From an uncultured Blautia sp. (GTDB lineage Bacteria; Bacillota; Clostridia; Lachnospirales; Lachnospiraceae): a DNA stretch of 17,481 nt. Each line of letters starts with the position of its first letter. Position 1 is the first letter of the stretch. The position numbers and the translations under genes are program-made. Where the stretch lies: assembly GCA_900541345.1 (NCBI GenBank), contig UQJE01000054.1, positions 1 through 17,481 on the forward strand. The letters run 5' to 3'. The notes below the pieces were generated by a model. It did no database searches. It worked only from the letters and a program-made list of their open reading frames with translations, and was not told where the DNA came from. This document shows positions 8,128 to 15,703 of this stretch, piece after piece.

Positions 8128-8175
8128 GATTAGAAGGGATTTTCAGACCCTGATACCAAAAAACGGAGGTATAAC

Positions 8176-9099
8176 ATGAAACACTTAATGAGTCCATTGG
8201 ATTTTTCTGTAGAAGAGCTTGACAAGCTTCTTGATCTTGCCAACGACATCGAAAAAAATCCAAAAAAATACGCACATACATGCGATGACAAGCGGCTTGC
8301 CACTTTATTTTATGAGCCAAGCACACGTACACGTTTAAGCTTTGAAGCTGCTATGATGAATCTGGGCGGTAAAGTTTTAGGCTTCTCTTCCGCTGATTCC
8401 AGTTCTGCCGCAAAAGGCGAGAGTGTCGCAGACACAATCCGCGTAACTTCCTGCTATGCCGACATCTGCGCTATGCGCCACCCAAAAGAAGGCGCACCCC
8501 TTGTCGCTTCTATGGCTTCTTCCATTCCTGTTATCAACGCCGGAGACGGCGGTCATCAGCACCCCACACAGACTTTAACCGATCTTCTTACTATCCGTTC
8601 CCTGAAAGGACGCCTGGACAACATTACAATCGGTCTGTGCGGCGACTTAAAATTCGGACGTACCGTTCACTCTCTGATTGAGGCTTTAGTACGTTATGAT
8701 AATGTAAAATTTGTTCTCATCTCCCCGGAAGAGCTTCGTATTCCAAGCTATATCCGTGAAGATGTATTAACACGTAACAACAAAGAATTCGAAGAGGTAG
8801 AGCGCCTCGAAGACGCACTTCCGCAGCTCGACATTCTCTATATGACACGCGTACAAAAAGAGCGTTTCTTCAACGAAGAAGATTATGTACGCATGAAGGA
8901 TTTCTACATATTGGATAAGGCAAAAATGGAACTTGCCAAAGAGGATATGTACGTTCTTCACCCGCTTCCCCGTGTAAATGAAATCTCTGTAGAAGTGGAT
9001 TCTGACCCAAGAGCGGCTTATTTTAAACAGGCACAGTACGGCGTTTATGTCCGTATGGCACTGATTCTTACATTACTGGAGGTGGAATTGCCATGTTAA
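8176..9099 (+). CDS. pyrB: Aspartate carbamoyltransferase catalytic subunit
   Basis: 307 residues, the family's normal length. The enzyme condenses carbamoyl phosphate with L-aspartate, the committed step of pyrimidine synthesis. The carbamoyl-phosphate loop FYEPSTRTRLSFE (45-57) contains the STRTR signature. The loop with the active-site Ser and Lys is at 75-83 (SSSAAKGES), HPTQTLTDL is at 129-137 and HPLPR at 262-266. The start is supported by GGAGG six bases upstream. pyrI overlaps its last 7 bp, so the catalytic and regulatory chains are probably made at matched rates and assemble into the class B (2C3:3R2) holoenzyme known from E. coli. Confidence 0.98.
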   Translation: MKHLMSPLDFSVEELDKLLDLANDIEKNPKKYAHTCDDKRLATLFYEPSTRTRLSFEAAMMNLGGKVLGFSSADSSSAAKGESVADTIRVTSCYADICAMRHPKEGAPLVASMASSIPVINAGDGGHQHPTQTLTDLLTIRSLKGRLDNITIGLCGDLKFGRTVHSLIEALVRYDNVKFVLISPEELRIPSYIREDVLTRNNKEFEEVERLEDALPQLDILYMTRVQKERFFNEEDYVRMKDFYILDKAKMELAKEDMYVLHPLPRVNEISVEVDSDPRAAYFKQAQYGVYVRMALILTLLEVELPC

Positions 9100-9530
9100 A
9101 TGTTGGAGCACTGAAAGAAGGTTATGTACTGGACCACATTAAAGCCGGCAAAGCCATGACAATTTACCATGACTTAAAACTGGACAAACTGGACTGTACC
9201 GTCGCAATCATCAAAAATGCCCGCAGCAACAAAATGGGCAAGAAGGACATCATTAAAGTAGAATGCCCTCTGGGAGACGTTGATCTTGATATTCTCGGAT
9301 TCATTGATCACAATATTACTGTAAATATCATCAAAGATTCCAAGATTGTAGACAAAAAAGAACTGAAGCTTCCAAAACAGGTGGTAAATGTGATTAAATG
9401 TAAAAACCCTCGCTGTATTACTTCTATCGAACAGGAACTTGATCACATCTTCGTTCTTGAAGATGAAGAAAAAGAAATTTACAGATGCAAATACTGCGAT
9501 GAGAAGTACAGAGGAAAACGCAATAAATAA
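9093..9530 (+). CDS. pyrI: Aspartate carbamoyltransferase regulatory subunit
   Basis: 145 residues. The N-terminal nucleotide-binding domain (about 1-97) is followed by a zinc domain with Cys103-x4-Cys108 and Cys132-x2-Cys135, the exact spacing of the known PyrI zinc site that docks onto PyrB. In well-studied homologues CTP inhibits and ATP activates through this chain; that regulation is inferred here. The ATG overlaps the pyrB stop and is preceded by a GGAGG inside pyrB. A strong terminator follows 12 bp after its stop. Confidence 0.97.
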   Translation: MLNVGALKEGYVLDHIKAGKAMTIYHDLKLDKLDCTVAIIKNARSNKMGKKDIIKVECPLGDVDLDILGFIDHNITVNIIKDSKIVDKKELKLPKQVVNVIKCKNPRCITSIEQELDHIFVLEDEEKEIYRCKYCDEKYRGKRNK

Positions 9531-9541
9531 TAAAAGCAATC

Positions 9542-9597
9542 AAAAACAGAACCCGGCTCACCATACAACAGGAGAACCGGGTTCTGTTTTTATACAT
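9542..9597. terminator. Bidirectional terminator shared by pyrBI (+) and rnpB (-)
   Basis: Positions 9542-9556 (AAAAACAGAACCCGG) pair perfectly over 15 bp with 9577-9591, around a 20-nt loop. On the plus strand the stem ends in TTTTT followed by a T-rich stretch to about 9611. On the minus strand it ends in TTTTT then GATTGCTTTTATT. Its position between two convergent genes fits two-way use. Confidence 0.92.
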
Positions 9598-9621
9598 TTA
9601 TTTTTTATTTATTCGCCTTTA

Positions 9622-9975
9622 TACGCAATCAGACCGATAAGCCGGGTTATGTCATTGGGTAATCATCTATCTAGGCCCTTCGTTGCCAGAGGGCTCAAGC
9701 GACCCACCTGAAAGCACGACGGGCAGCCGTATCGCTTTCTTTTCGGTCTTGCTTCGAATGGAGTTTACATGTGCCCGTTCTGTTACCAGAACGGCGGTAG
9801 TCTCTTACACTGCCTTTCCACCCTTACCGGGAAATCCCGGCGGTTTATTTCTGTTGCACTGGTCTGGGAGTCACCTCCACCGGACGTTATCCGGCATCCT
9901 GCCCTGCGAAGCCCGGACTTTCCTCGTCTGAACCCTTTCGTCTGTTCAGCCGCGATTACCTGGCCTGGTTGCGCA
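9622..9975 (-). ncRNA. rnpB: RNase P RNA (bacterial type A-like)
   Basis: The RNA component of ribonuclease P, which matures tRNA 5' ends. Read on the minus strand, the universally conserved elements are present in order: GAGGAAAGTCCGG of helix P4 (9913-9925), GGTAAGGGTGGAAAGG (9813-9828), AGATAGATGATTACCC (9657-9672) and ACATAACCCGGCTTATCGG (9634-9652). The ends were set by helix P1: the 14 bases at 9962-9975 pair with those at 9622-9635, with one mismatch and two G-U pairs. The predicted start fits the promoter at 9982-10010. The length of about 354 nt is normal. A few unpaired 3' bases may extend toward 9610. It is convergent with pyrI and lies directly after the nucleoside kinase gene. 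Confidence 0.96.
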
Positions 9976-9981
9976 AGCGCT

Positions 9982-10010
9982 ATTTTATCACGTTTTTCCA
10001 AACTTGTAAA
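9982..10010 (-). promoter_or_regulatory. Promoter of rnpB
   Basis: On the minus strand TTTACA (10005-10010) and TAAAAT (9982-9987) are separated by 17 bp, and a TG one base upstream of the -10 makes it an extended -10. The predicted start at about 9975 coincides with the first base of helix P1. The -35 box lies only six bases beyond the stop codon of the upstream kinase gene. Confidence 0.85.
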
Positions 10011-10016
10011 GAGAAT

Positions 10017-11687
10017 TTACACATTAAAACAACTTCCTCCGATAAATTCCCGCAAAAGAGAATTATTCGGCACTTCTTCGCTTGGAACAGGAACAAAATA
10101 ATCAAAGAATTTCAGAAGCCGTTTTGCTTCCTCGTATTCCGGCTCATTTTTTTCAATCCCAAAAAGTAACGGTTCTGCATAAACCTTCAGACACGCAAGT
10201 TCATATACAAGAGCCGAATTAAACATTACATCCGCCTGCTCCTGGAACGGAAAAATATTCTCTTCCTCTCCTCTTCTCACAGAAGGCCATCTGGCAATGG
10301 TTTCTTTTGCAGACGTCCCCCTTGTTCTCGCATCACGGACGATACGCCTGATTAGACGTCCGTCTGTTGTTGGAATTCGATTATGCTCATCTATATTTAA
10401 CTGCGTCAGGGCGCTGATATAAATTTTAAACTTGCTTTCTTTTGGAAGCGCATAGCTTAAGCGGTCATTTAAACCATGTATGCCTTCTATTACAAGAATA
10501 TCTTCTTTTCCAAGTTTCAGATAATCACCCTTATACTCCCGCTTTCCTGTAACAAAATTATAAACAGGAAGCTCTACTTCCTCCCCGGAAAGAAGAGCGA
10601 GCATATTTTCATTAAACAGCTCCACATCAATAGCTTCCAGACATTCGTAATTTTTCTCCCCAAATTCATCGAGAGGGGTATCTTCTCTGTTTACAAAATA
10701 ATTGTCAACCGCGATCGGATGAGGGCGCATTCCATGTGCCATAAGCTGAATGGAAAGTCTGTGAGAAAAGCTGGTCTTCCCTGATGAAGACGGTCCTGCA
10801 ATCATTACAAATTTTACATTTCCTCTTTCCTTTATCTGCTGCGCAATATCGGAAATCTTCGCCTCCTGAAGCGCTTCCTGGATCAGAAGGATACTTCTCA
10901 CACCTTCCCTGGTCAGTTTTTCGTTTAAATCTCCAACTGTAGCCACATCCATTTTCTCGCCCCATTCCTGAGATTCCTTCTGTACAGAAAAAATCTTATT
11001 CTGAGGAACAAAAGGATCCAGCTTATCCGGTGTTTCTTTTCTTGGAAGGATCAGCACAAAACCTTCATCATAGAGCTGGAGATCAAAGTATTTCACATAT
11101 CCTGTATGACACGCCATAAATCCGTAGAAATAATCCTCAAAACTTTCAATGCTATATATATTCACTCTCGAAACACGGCGATAACGAAACAGCTTTTCCT
11201 TATCATACATGTGATGCTTATGAAAAAGAGCAATCGCTTCATCTGTTCCCACGCTTCTCTTTACAATGGGAAGCTCTTCTTTAACAAGTTCTTCCATTCT
11301 CTTTTTTACAGAAACAAGGAACTCCTCTGTAATAGCAGTTCCGCCTTCCATTGTAAAATAGAGGCCATTTCCAAGTGCATAATGAACCACTGTCTTTTCC
11401 AGATTCTTCTTTCCTGCCACATCATAAATTGCTTTTAAAAGAATAAAAGTAGCACTTCTCACATAAGCGTTATGACCAATTGCGTCTTTTGTTGTAACAA
11501 ACCCGAGTGTACAGTCTTTTTTCAGATGCTTGTGAAGCTCCCTCAGTTTCCCGTTGACTGTCACAAGAATGACAGGTGCATCTTGCCTGTCCTGGTAATC
11601 CTTCACAATCTCCCAGTAGGAAATTCCTGCCGGATACTCTTTTTTCTCACCGTTTATTGTTACACAACATATTTTCTGTTCTGTCAT
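10017..11687 (-). CDS. Nucleoside (uridine-type) kinase with N-terminal TGS and ThrRS-editing-like domains
   Basis: 556 residues, far longer than a stand-alone uridine kinase (about 210). Residues 1-66 look like a TGS domain, as at the N-terminus of threonyl-tRNA synthetase. Residues about 70-215 resemble the ThrRS second additional (editing) domain, with ALGNGLYFTMEGG (104-116) and HTGYVKYFDL (194-203). The kinase domain starts near 285: Walker A AGPSSSGKTS (297-306), AVDNYFVNREDTPLDEFG (326-343), VIEGIHGLND (399-408), and RLIRRIVRDARTRG (444-457), all typical of the uridine kinase/phosphoribulokinase family. AAGGAGGT precedes the ATG. The likely reaction is ATP-dependent phosphorylation of uridine or cytidine, but substrate is inferred. 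Residues that do editing in ThrRS appear lost, so the front part is probably a binding module. It is the last gene of its operon. Confidence 0.88.
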   Translation of the reverse strand: MTEQKICCVTINGEKKEYPAGISYWEIVKDYQDRQDAPVILVTVNGKLRELHKHLKKDCTLGFVTTKDAIGHNAYVRSATFILLKAIYDVAGKKNLEKTVVHYALGNGLYFTMEGGTAITEEFLVSVKKRMEELVKEELPIVKRSVGTDEAIALFHKHHMYDKEKLFRYRRVSRVNIYSIESFEDYFYGFMACHTGYVKYFDLQLYDEGFVLILPRKETPDKLDPFVPQNKIFSVQKESQEWGEKMDVATVGDLNEKLTREGVRSILLIQEALQEAKISDIAQQIKERGNVKFVMIAGPSSSGKTSFSHRLSIQLMAHGMRPHPIAVDNYFVNREDTPLDEFGEKNYECLEAIDVELFNENMLALLSGEEVELPVYNFVTGKREYKGDYLKLGKEDILVIEGIHGLNDRLSYALPKESKFKIYISALTQLNIDEHNRIPTTDGRLIRRIVRDARTRGTSAKETIARWPSVRRGEEENIFPFQEQADVMFNSALVYELACLKVYAEPLLFGIEKNEPEYEEAKRLLKFFDYFVPVPSEEVPNNSLLREFIGGSCFNV

Positions 11688-11737
11688 TATACAGGACCTC
11701 CTTTAGCTATTTTTTGTTCCTGTAAAGCAACTTGCTT

Positions 11738-12520
11738 TTACACAATCATATAAGGACTTTTCACCTCTGCGCAGGTAACAAAAAGTTCCGGAAATGCCTC
11801 AAGAAGAACTTTTTTCAAGTCATTTGCAAAAATATATTCCGTTCCATAATGTCCTGCGTCTATTATGGCTATCCCTTCTGCTACTGCATCGATTCCCGTA
11901 TGATGGTCAATGTCACCCGTCACATATACATCTGCCCCTGCACGAATGGCATCTTTTATCATACTTTTTCCAGAGCCGGTACAGATAGCCGCTATTTCCA
12001 CTTCCATATCCGGATTTCCGTAGAAACGAACGTCTGAAAGACCGTTGCACTTTTTTACATAACGGGCACATTCCAAAAGGGACATTTTATGAGGAAGCTT
12101 TCCCACACGGCCAAAGCCTTCCGGGTTCTCTCCCTCCTTATTTGTAACAGAAAGTACCTCTGTATCTGTAAGCTTTAAATACCCGGCGCTTAAATCCGCC
12201 ATTCCCAAAACATCATAATTTGTGTGCATGGCATAATAGGGAATATCCTTTTGAATCAGCTTTATAATCTTTCTTCCTGTAAAGGTATGATTATTTATTT
12301 TTTTTATTCCGGAAAAAATCATAGGATGGTGGGTGATAATCATATCTGCTCCCGCCAGTTCCGCCTGACTTAAAGCTTCTTCCGTAAGGTCAAGGGCAAG
12401 AAAAACATGAGACACCTCTTTCTCATCATTTCCAACCAAAAGCCCTACATTATCCCAGTCCTCCGCAAAGGAGGGGGCATATTTTTCTTCCAGCCATGAA
12501 ATCAGCTCACATGCTCTCAT
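11738..12520 (-). CDS. Nif3-like dinuclear metal centre protein
   Basis: 260 residues, the single-domain-pair length of the Nif3/YqfO family (also labelled GTP cyclohydrolase I type 2). Metal-ligand motifs are clear: THHPMIFSGIK (63-73), MHTNYDVLGMADL (98-110) and DAGHYGTEY (221-229). The family forms toroidal hexamers with two metal ions per subunit, and its cellular role is not settled. The ATG overlaps the end of trmK by 14 bp and has no strong ribosome binding site of its own, so translation is probably coupled. Pairing with trmK is a long-standing arrangement in Firmicutes. The inserted PII-like domain of longer homologues is absent. Confidence 0.92.
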   Translation of the reverse strand: MRACELISWLEEKYAPSFAEDWDNVGLLVGNDEKEVSHVFLALDLTEEALSQAELAGADMIITHHPMIFSGIKKINNHTFTGRKIIKLIQKDIPYYAMHTNYDVLGMADLSAGYLKLTDTEVLSVTNKEGENPEGFGRVGKLPHKMSLLECARYVKKCNGLSDVRFYGNPDMEVEIAAICTGSGKSMIKDAIRAGADVYVTGDIDHHTGIDAVAEGIAIIDAGHYGTEYIFANDLKKVLLEAFPELFVTCAEVKSPYMIV

Positions 12521-13214
12521 ATCGTTTCAAAGCAGCCTCTATCTGCTCTTTTTCCTCCTTTACCTCCTGTATGCGAACTTCTGTCGTTCCTTTTGAAACA
12601 TTCGAAAGACGCTCCAGAATCTCGTTACGAATCCGAAGCTCTCTTTCCAGGTACTTTTTCAGAACAGGGTGGGGTTCAGAAAGAAGATGCTTTCCAAACA
12701 TCTCCTCTTCTTTTGTCCATGGTTCCATCTTCTCTTTCGGAACAGGAAGCACCTTCATCACAGGATAAAATTTTCCATCTTCAAGAATTATTTCTTCTTT
12801 TACAATTTCCCATCCTTCTTTCCGTATAAAATGCCGAAAATGCGGAATATCAGACTGCGGTTGAAGAATCATTTCCCGAAACGTCTCTCTGACTTCTTTC
12901 CCTTCTGTGAGAATCCGTTCCATGAGAGGCCCGCCCATTCCTGCAATCACAAGCGTGTCTCCCTCACCCGGCTTTACAGCAGAAAGTCCGTCGGAAAGCC
13001 TTGTTTCTATGTAAGCCTCAAGACCATATTGGGAAATATGCTCCTCTGCCCTTGACAGAGGACCTTTTCTCACGTCCACGGCAACAGCACTCGGGATTTT
13101 TTTATTAAGAAGCAGATATACCGGAAGATACCCGTGGTCACAGCCCACATCTACAAGCTTATTCCCCTCCGTCACCATATCAGCAATGGCACAGAGCCGT
13201 AAGGATAACTGCAT
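12507..13214 (-). CDS. trmK: tRNA (adenine22-N1)-methyltransferase
   Basis: 235 residues from the ATG at 13214, chosen because AAGGAGG lies five bases upstream; a TTG six codons earlier would place the ribosome binding site inside the protein. The SAM-binding motif is VDVGCDHGYLP (21-31), followed by VAVDVRKGPLSRA (44-56), AGMGG (91-95) and LQPQSDIPHFR (117-127), which characterise TrmK (YqfN family), the enzyme that makes m1A22 in tRNA. The C-terminal half (about 160-235) is a charged coiled-coil-like segment, also typical. It starts 10 nt after the rpoD stop codon and overlaps the Nif3-family gene. Confidence 0.95.
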   Translation of the reverse strand: MQLSLRLCAIADMVTEGNKLVDVGCDHGYLPVYLLLNKKIPSAVAVDVRKGPLSRAEEHISQYGLEAYIETRLSDGLSAVKPGEGDTLVIAGMGGPLMERILTEGKEVRETFREMILQPQSDIPHFRHFIRKEGWEIVKEEIILEDGKFYPVMKVLPVPKEKMEPWTKEEEMFGKHLLSEPHPVLKKYLERELRIRNEILERLSNVSKGTTEVRIQEVKEEKEQIEAALKRYESM

Positions 13215-13224
13215 ATTCTCCTCC

Positions 13225-14352
13225 TTAATCAAGGTAATCCTTCAGCTTACGGCTGCGGCTTGGGTGACGGAGCTTTCTGAGAGCTTTTGCCTCAATCTGA
13301 CGGATACGTTCTCTTGTTACATTAAACTCTTTTCCTACTTCCTCAAGCGTTCTTGCTCTTCCGTCGTCAAGACCGAAACGGAGGCGAAGAACCTTCTGTT
13401 CTCTGTCTGTCAGCGTTCCCAGAACCTCCACAAGCTGCTCTTTCAAAAGTGTGAAGGCTGCAGCATCTGCCGGAACCGGAACATTGTCATCCTGAATAAA
13501 ATCTCCAAGATGGCTGTCTTCCTCTTCACCAATCGGGGTTTCCAGAGATACCGGCTCCTGGGAAATCTTAAGAATTTCTCTTACACGGTCAACAGACATG
13601 TCCATCTCTTCTGCAATCTCTTCCGGAGACGGCTCTCTTCCCAGCTCCTGAAGAAGCTGTCTTGATACACGGATCAGCTTGTTGATTGTCTCTACCATAT
13701 GAACCGGAATACGGATAGTTCTCGCCTGGTCTGCAATAGCTCTTGTAATTGCCTGACGAATCCACCATGTTGCATAGGTGCTGAATTTATATCCTTTTCT
13801 GTAATCAAATTTTTCTACAGCTTTAATAAGGCCCAGATTTCCCTCCTGAATTAAGTCAAGGAATAACATACCTCTTCCTACGTATCTCTTTGCAATGCTT
13901 ACTACAAGACGTAAGTTTGCCTCTGCAAGACGTTTCTTAGCAGCTTCATCTCCCAGCTCCATTCTCTTTGCAAGCTCTGTCTCCTCATCGGCTGTCAAAA
14001 GATTTACCTTTCCGATTTCTTTTAAATACATACGTACCGGATCCTCAATGCTTACACCCTCCGGAACAGATAGATCAATTTTGTCAAGCTCTACTTCTTC
14101 CTCATCGTCCAGACCGTCAATTTCCAGATCATCATCAAGAATAATATCATCCCCGATATTTTCCGTGATACGAAGAACGTCTACGCCGCTTGCTTCCAGA
14201 AAATCAAATACCTTTTCCATCTGCTCCACATCGAGCGGCTGGTCTTTAAAGAAATCGTTGATTTCCTGATATTCCAGTACGTTTTTCTTCTTTTTTGCAA
14301 GCTCCAGAAGTTCTACCAGTTTCTCGCTGAATTTACCCATATTCATTTCCAT
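13225..14352 (-). CDS. rpoD: Primary RNA polymerase sigma factor (SigA/RpoD)
   Basis: 375 residues, like SigA of Firmicutes and shorter than E. coli sigma-70, because the long non-conserved insertion is absent. Region 1.1 is at about 1-75, then an acidic linker (68-90) and region 1.2 (DPVRMYLKEIGK, 104-115). The core-binding and -10-binding region 2 contains EANLRLVVSIAKRYVGRG (144-161) and YKFSTYATWWIRQAI (188-202). Region 3 is at 215-295. The -35-binding region 4 includes LRLRFGLDD (322-330) and the helix-turn-helix TLEEVGKEFNVTRERIRQIEA (335-355). Three ATG codons lie within five codons. The first, at 14352, follows GGAGG by 12 nt; a start at codon 3 or 5 is less favoured by spacing. It lies 39 bp after dnaG, as in many Firmicutes. 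Confidence 0.97.
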   Translation of the reverse strand: MEMNMGKFSEKLVELLELAKKKKNVLEYQEINDFFKDQPLDVEQMEKVFDFLEASGVDVLRITENIGDDIILDDDLEIDGLDDEEEVELDKIDLSVPEGVSIEDPVRMYLKEIGKVNLLTADEETELAKRMELGDEAAKKRLAEANLRLVVSIAKRYVGRGMLFLDLIQEGNLGLIKAVEKFDYRKGYKFSTYATWWIRQAITRAIADQARTIRIPVHMVETINKLIRVSRQLLQELGREPSPEEIAEEMDMSVDRVREILKISQEPVSLETPIGEEEDSHLGDFIQDDNVPVPADAAAFTLLKEQLVEVLGTLTDREQKVLRLRFGLDDGRARTLEEVGKEFNVTRERIRQIEAKALRKLRHPSRSRKLKDYLD

Positions 14353-14391
14353 ATGTGTTCTATACCTCCATATAGTGTTTATATTTTATCC

Positions 14392-15678
14392 TTATTCGAA
14401 AGAAATATGCAGCTTATGCCCGTTTCTTCCAAGGTCTTCCAACTCTTTTTTTGCCTGTATCAGCTCCTGAAGAGCCTGCATATCCGTTGGGTCCCAATTT
14501 TTATTTTTTTCTGCAAGACTCTCTCCCTTTATTCGAAGGAGCGCATCCAAAAATGCCCGGTTTTGTTCCTCCGGCGTTTCCAGATGAATGGTAGCATTAA
14601 AAAGAGATGCCACCTCTCTCTGTTCCTCGCTGTCTGTAAAGGCATTTAAGAGACGAGCAGGATTTACATCCCCTTCCTTTCTCTGAGCAAAAAGCATTTC
14701 CGCCACCTGACGGTAAAGAGGAACTACAAAATCGGACGGAGAAAGATACTTTTCTGCTTCCTCAAAAATTCCCGGATACGTAACAAGCCAGGTAAGCATA
14801 AGCTTCTGCGCCTTGTCTCCTGCTGATTCCCTCTTTTTTGTCTCATGCCCTGTGCTTTTTGGCTGCACTCGCTGCTCTGCTCTCGTCCCCTTCATAGCAA
14901 GGGTATTCACTCTTTTTCTTAAATCTTCACTGCTGATGCCATATCTCCTGTACTCTTTTACAATGGCTTCTATATAAAGATTCCTCTCCAACTCGTCAGA
15001 AAGTTCCAAAAGCATGCGGGCACATTCCTCAAAAAATCGATTCTGTCCCTGAGGCGTTTCCATATCTGCTTCTGCCTCCCCTGTATGTACCCGAAACAGA
15101 AAACTGTCAGAAGCATTTAACAGACGCTCTTCCAAAGCCTCCGGTCCCATATTTTTGATAAATTCATCCGGATCCTTATACGGTTTTAGACTTACCACCT
15201 TTGCGTTCACTCCCGCCTCTCTGAGAATTGGAATGGCGCGAAGTGATGCACGGATTCCCGCCTCATCACTGTCATAAAGGAGAAGTACCTCTTGTGTATA
15301 GCGTTTTAAGAGACTCGCATGGACGGAAGTGAGGGCTGTCCCAAGAGATGCCACTGCATTTGTAAAACCTGCCTGGTGCATGGAAATCACATCCATATAC
15401 CCTTCACAAAGAATCAGGTAATTTTTTCTCGTTGTTCTCGCCACATTTAATCCGTAAAGATTCCGGCTTTTATCAAAAATCTTCGTCTCCGGAGAATTCA
15501 GATATTTAGGCTTTCCATCTCCCATCACACGTCCGCCAAACCCAATCACACGGTTATTCACGTCCATAATTGGAAAAATCACACGATTCCAGAACTTATC
15601 ATACATTCCCCGCCGCTCATCCGCATTAAAAAGTCCGGATTCCCGCAAAAGCTCATCCGAATATCCCTTCGCCTTCAT
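14392..15678 (-). CDS. dnaG: DNA primase, C-terminal fragment (TOPRIM and helicase-binding domains)
   Basis: 428 residues from the first in-frame ATG at 15678; the frame is open up to 15729 and that stretch also matches primase. It carries the RNA polymerase domain basic segment NRVIFPIMDVNNRVIGFGGR (31-50) and KPKYLNSPET (56-65), TOPRIM motifs LCEGYMDV (90-97, catalytic Glu92) and LLYDSDEAG (133-141, Asp136 and Asp138), and PYKDPDEFI (166-174). The C-terminal ~140 residues form the helicase-interaction domain, less conserved as usual. No ribosome binding site precedes the ATG at 15678, and no GTG or TTG is in frame upstream, so independent translation is doubtful. It is followed by rpoD after 39 bp. 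Confidence 0.78.
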   Translation of the reverse strand: MKAKGYSDELLRESGLFNADERRGMYDKFWNRVIFPIMDVNNRVIGFGGRVMGDGKPKYLNSPETKIFDKSRNLYGLNVARTTRKNYLILCEGYMDVISMHQAGFTNAVASLGTALTSVHASLLKRYTQEVLLLYDSDEAGIRASLRAIPILREAGVNAKVVSLKPYKDPDEFIKNMGPEALEERLLNASDSFLFRVHTGEAEADMETPQGQNRFFEECARMLLELSDELERNLYIEAIVKEYRRYGISSEDLRKRVNTLAMKGTRAEQRVQPKSTGHETKKRESAGDKAQKLMLTWLVTYPGIFEEAEKYLSPSDFVVPLYRQVAEMLFAQRKEGDVNPARLLNAFTDSEEQREVASLFNATIHLETPEEQNRAFLDALLRIKGESLAEKNKNWDPTDMQALQELIQAKKELEDLGRNGHKLHISFE

Positions 15679-15703
15679 ATATTTATAGAGATCGTCACTG
15701 TAC

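Noticed and set aside
9683..10101. Open frames inside and around rnpB on both strands
   Set aside because: They coincide with the conserved RNase P RNA sequence and have no protein-family character.
11722..11741. Hairpin GTAAAGCAA/TTGCTTTTAC between the Nif3-family gene and the kinase gene
   Set aside because: It has a bulge and minimal loop, and no T run follows on either strand, so it is not a convincing terminator. It may just be a local mRNA hairpin.
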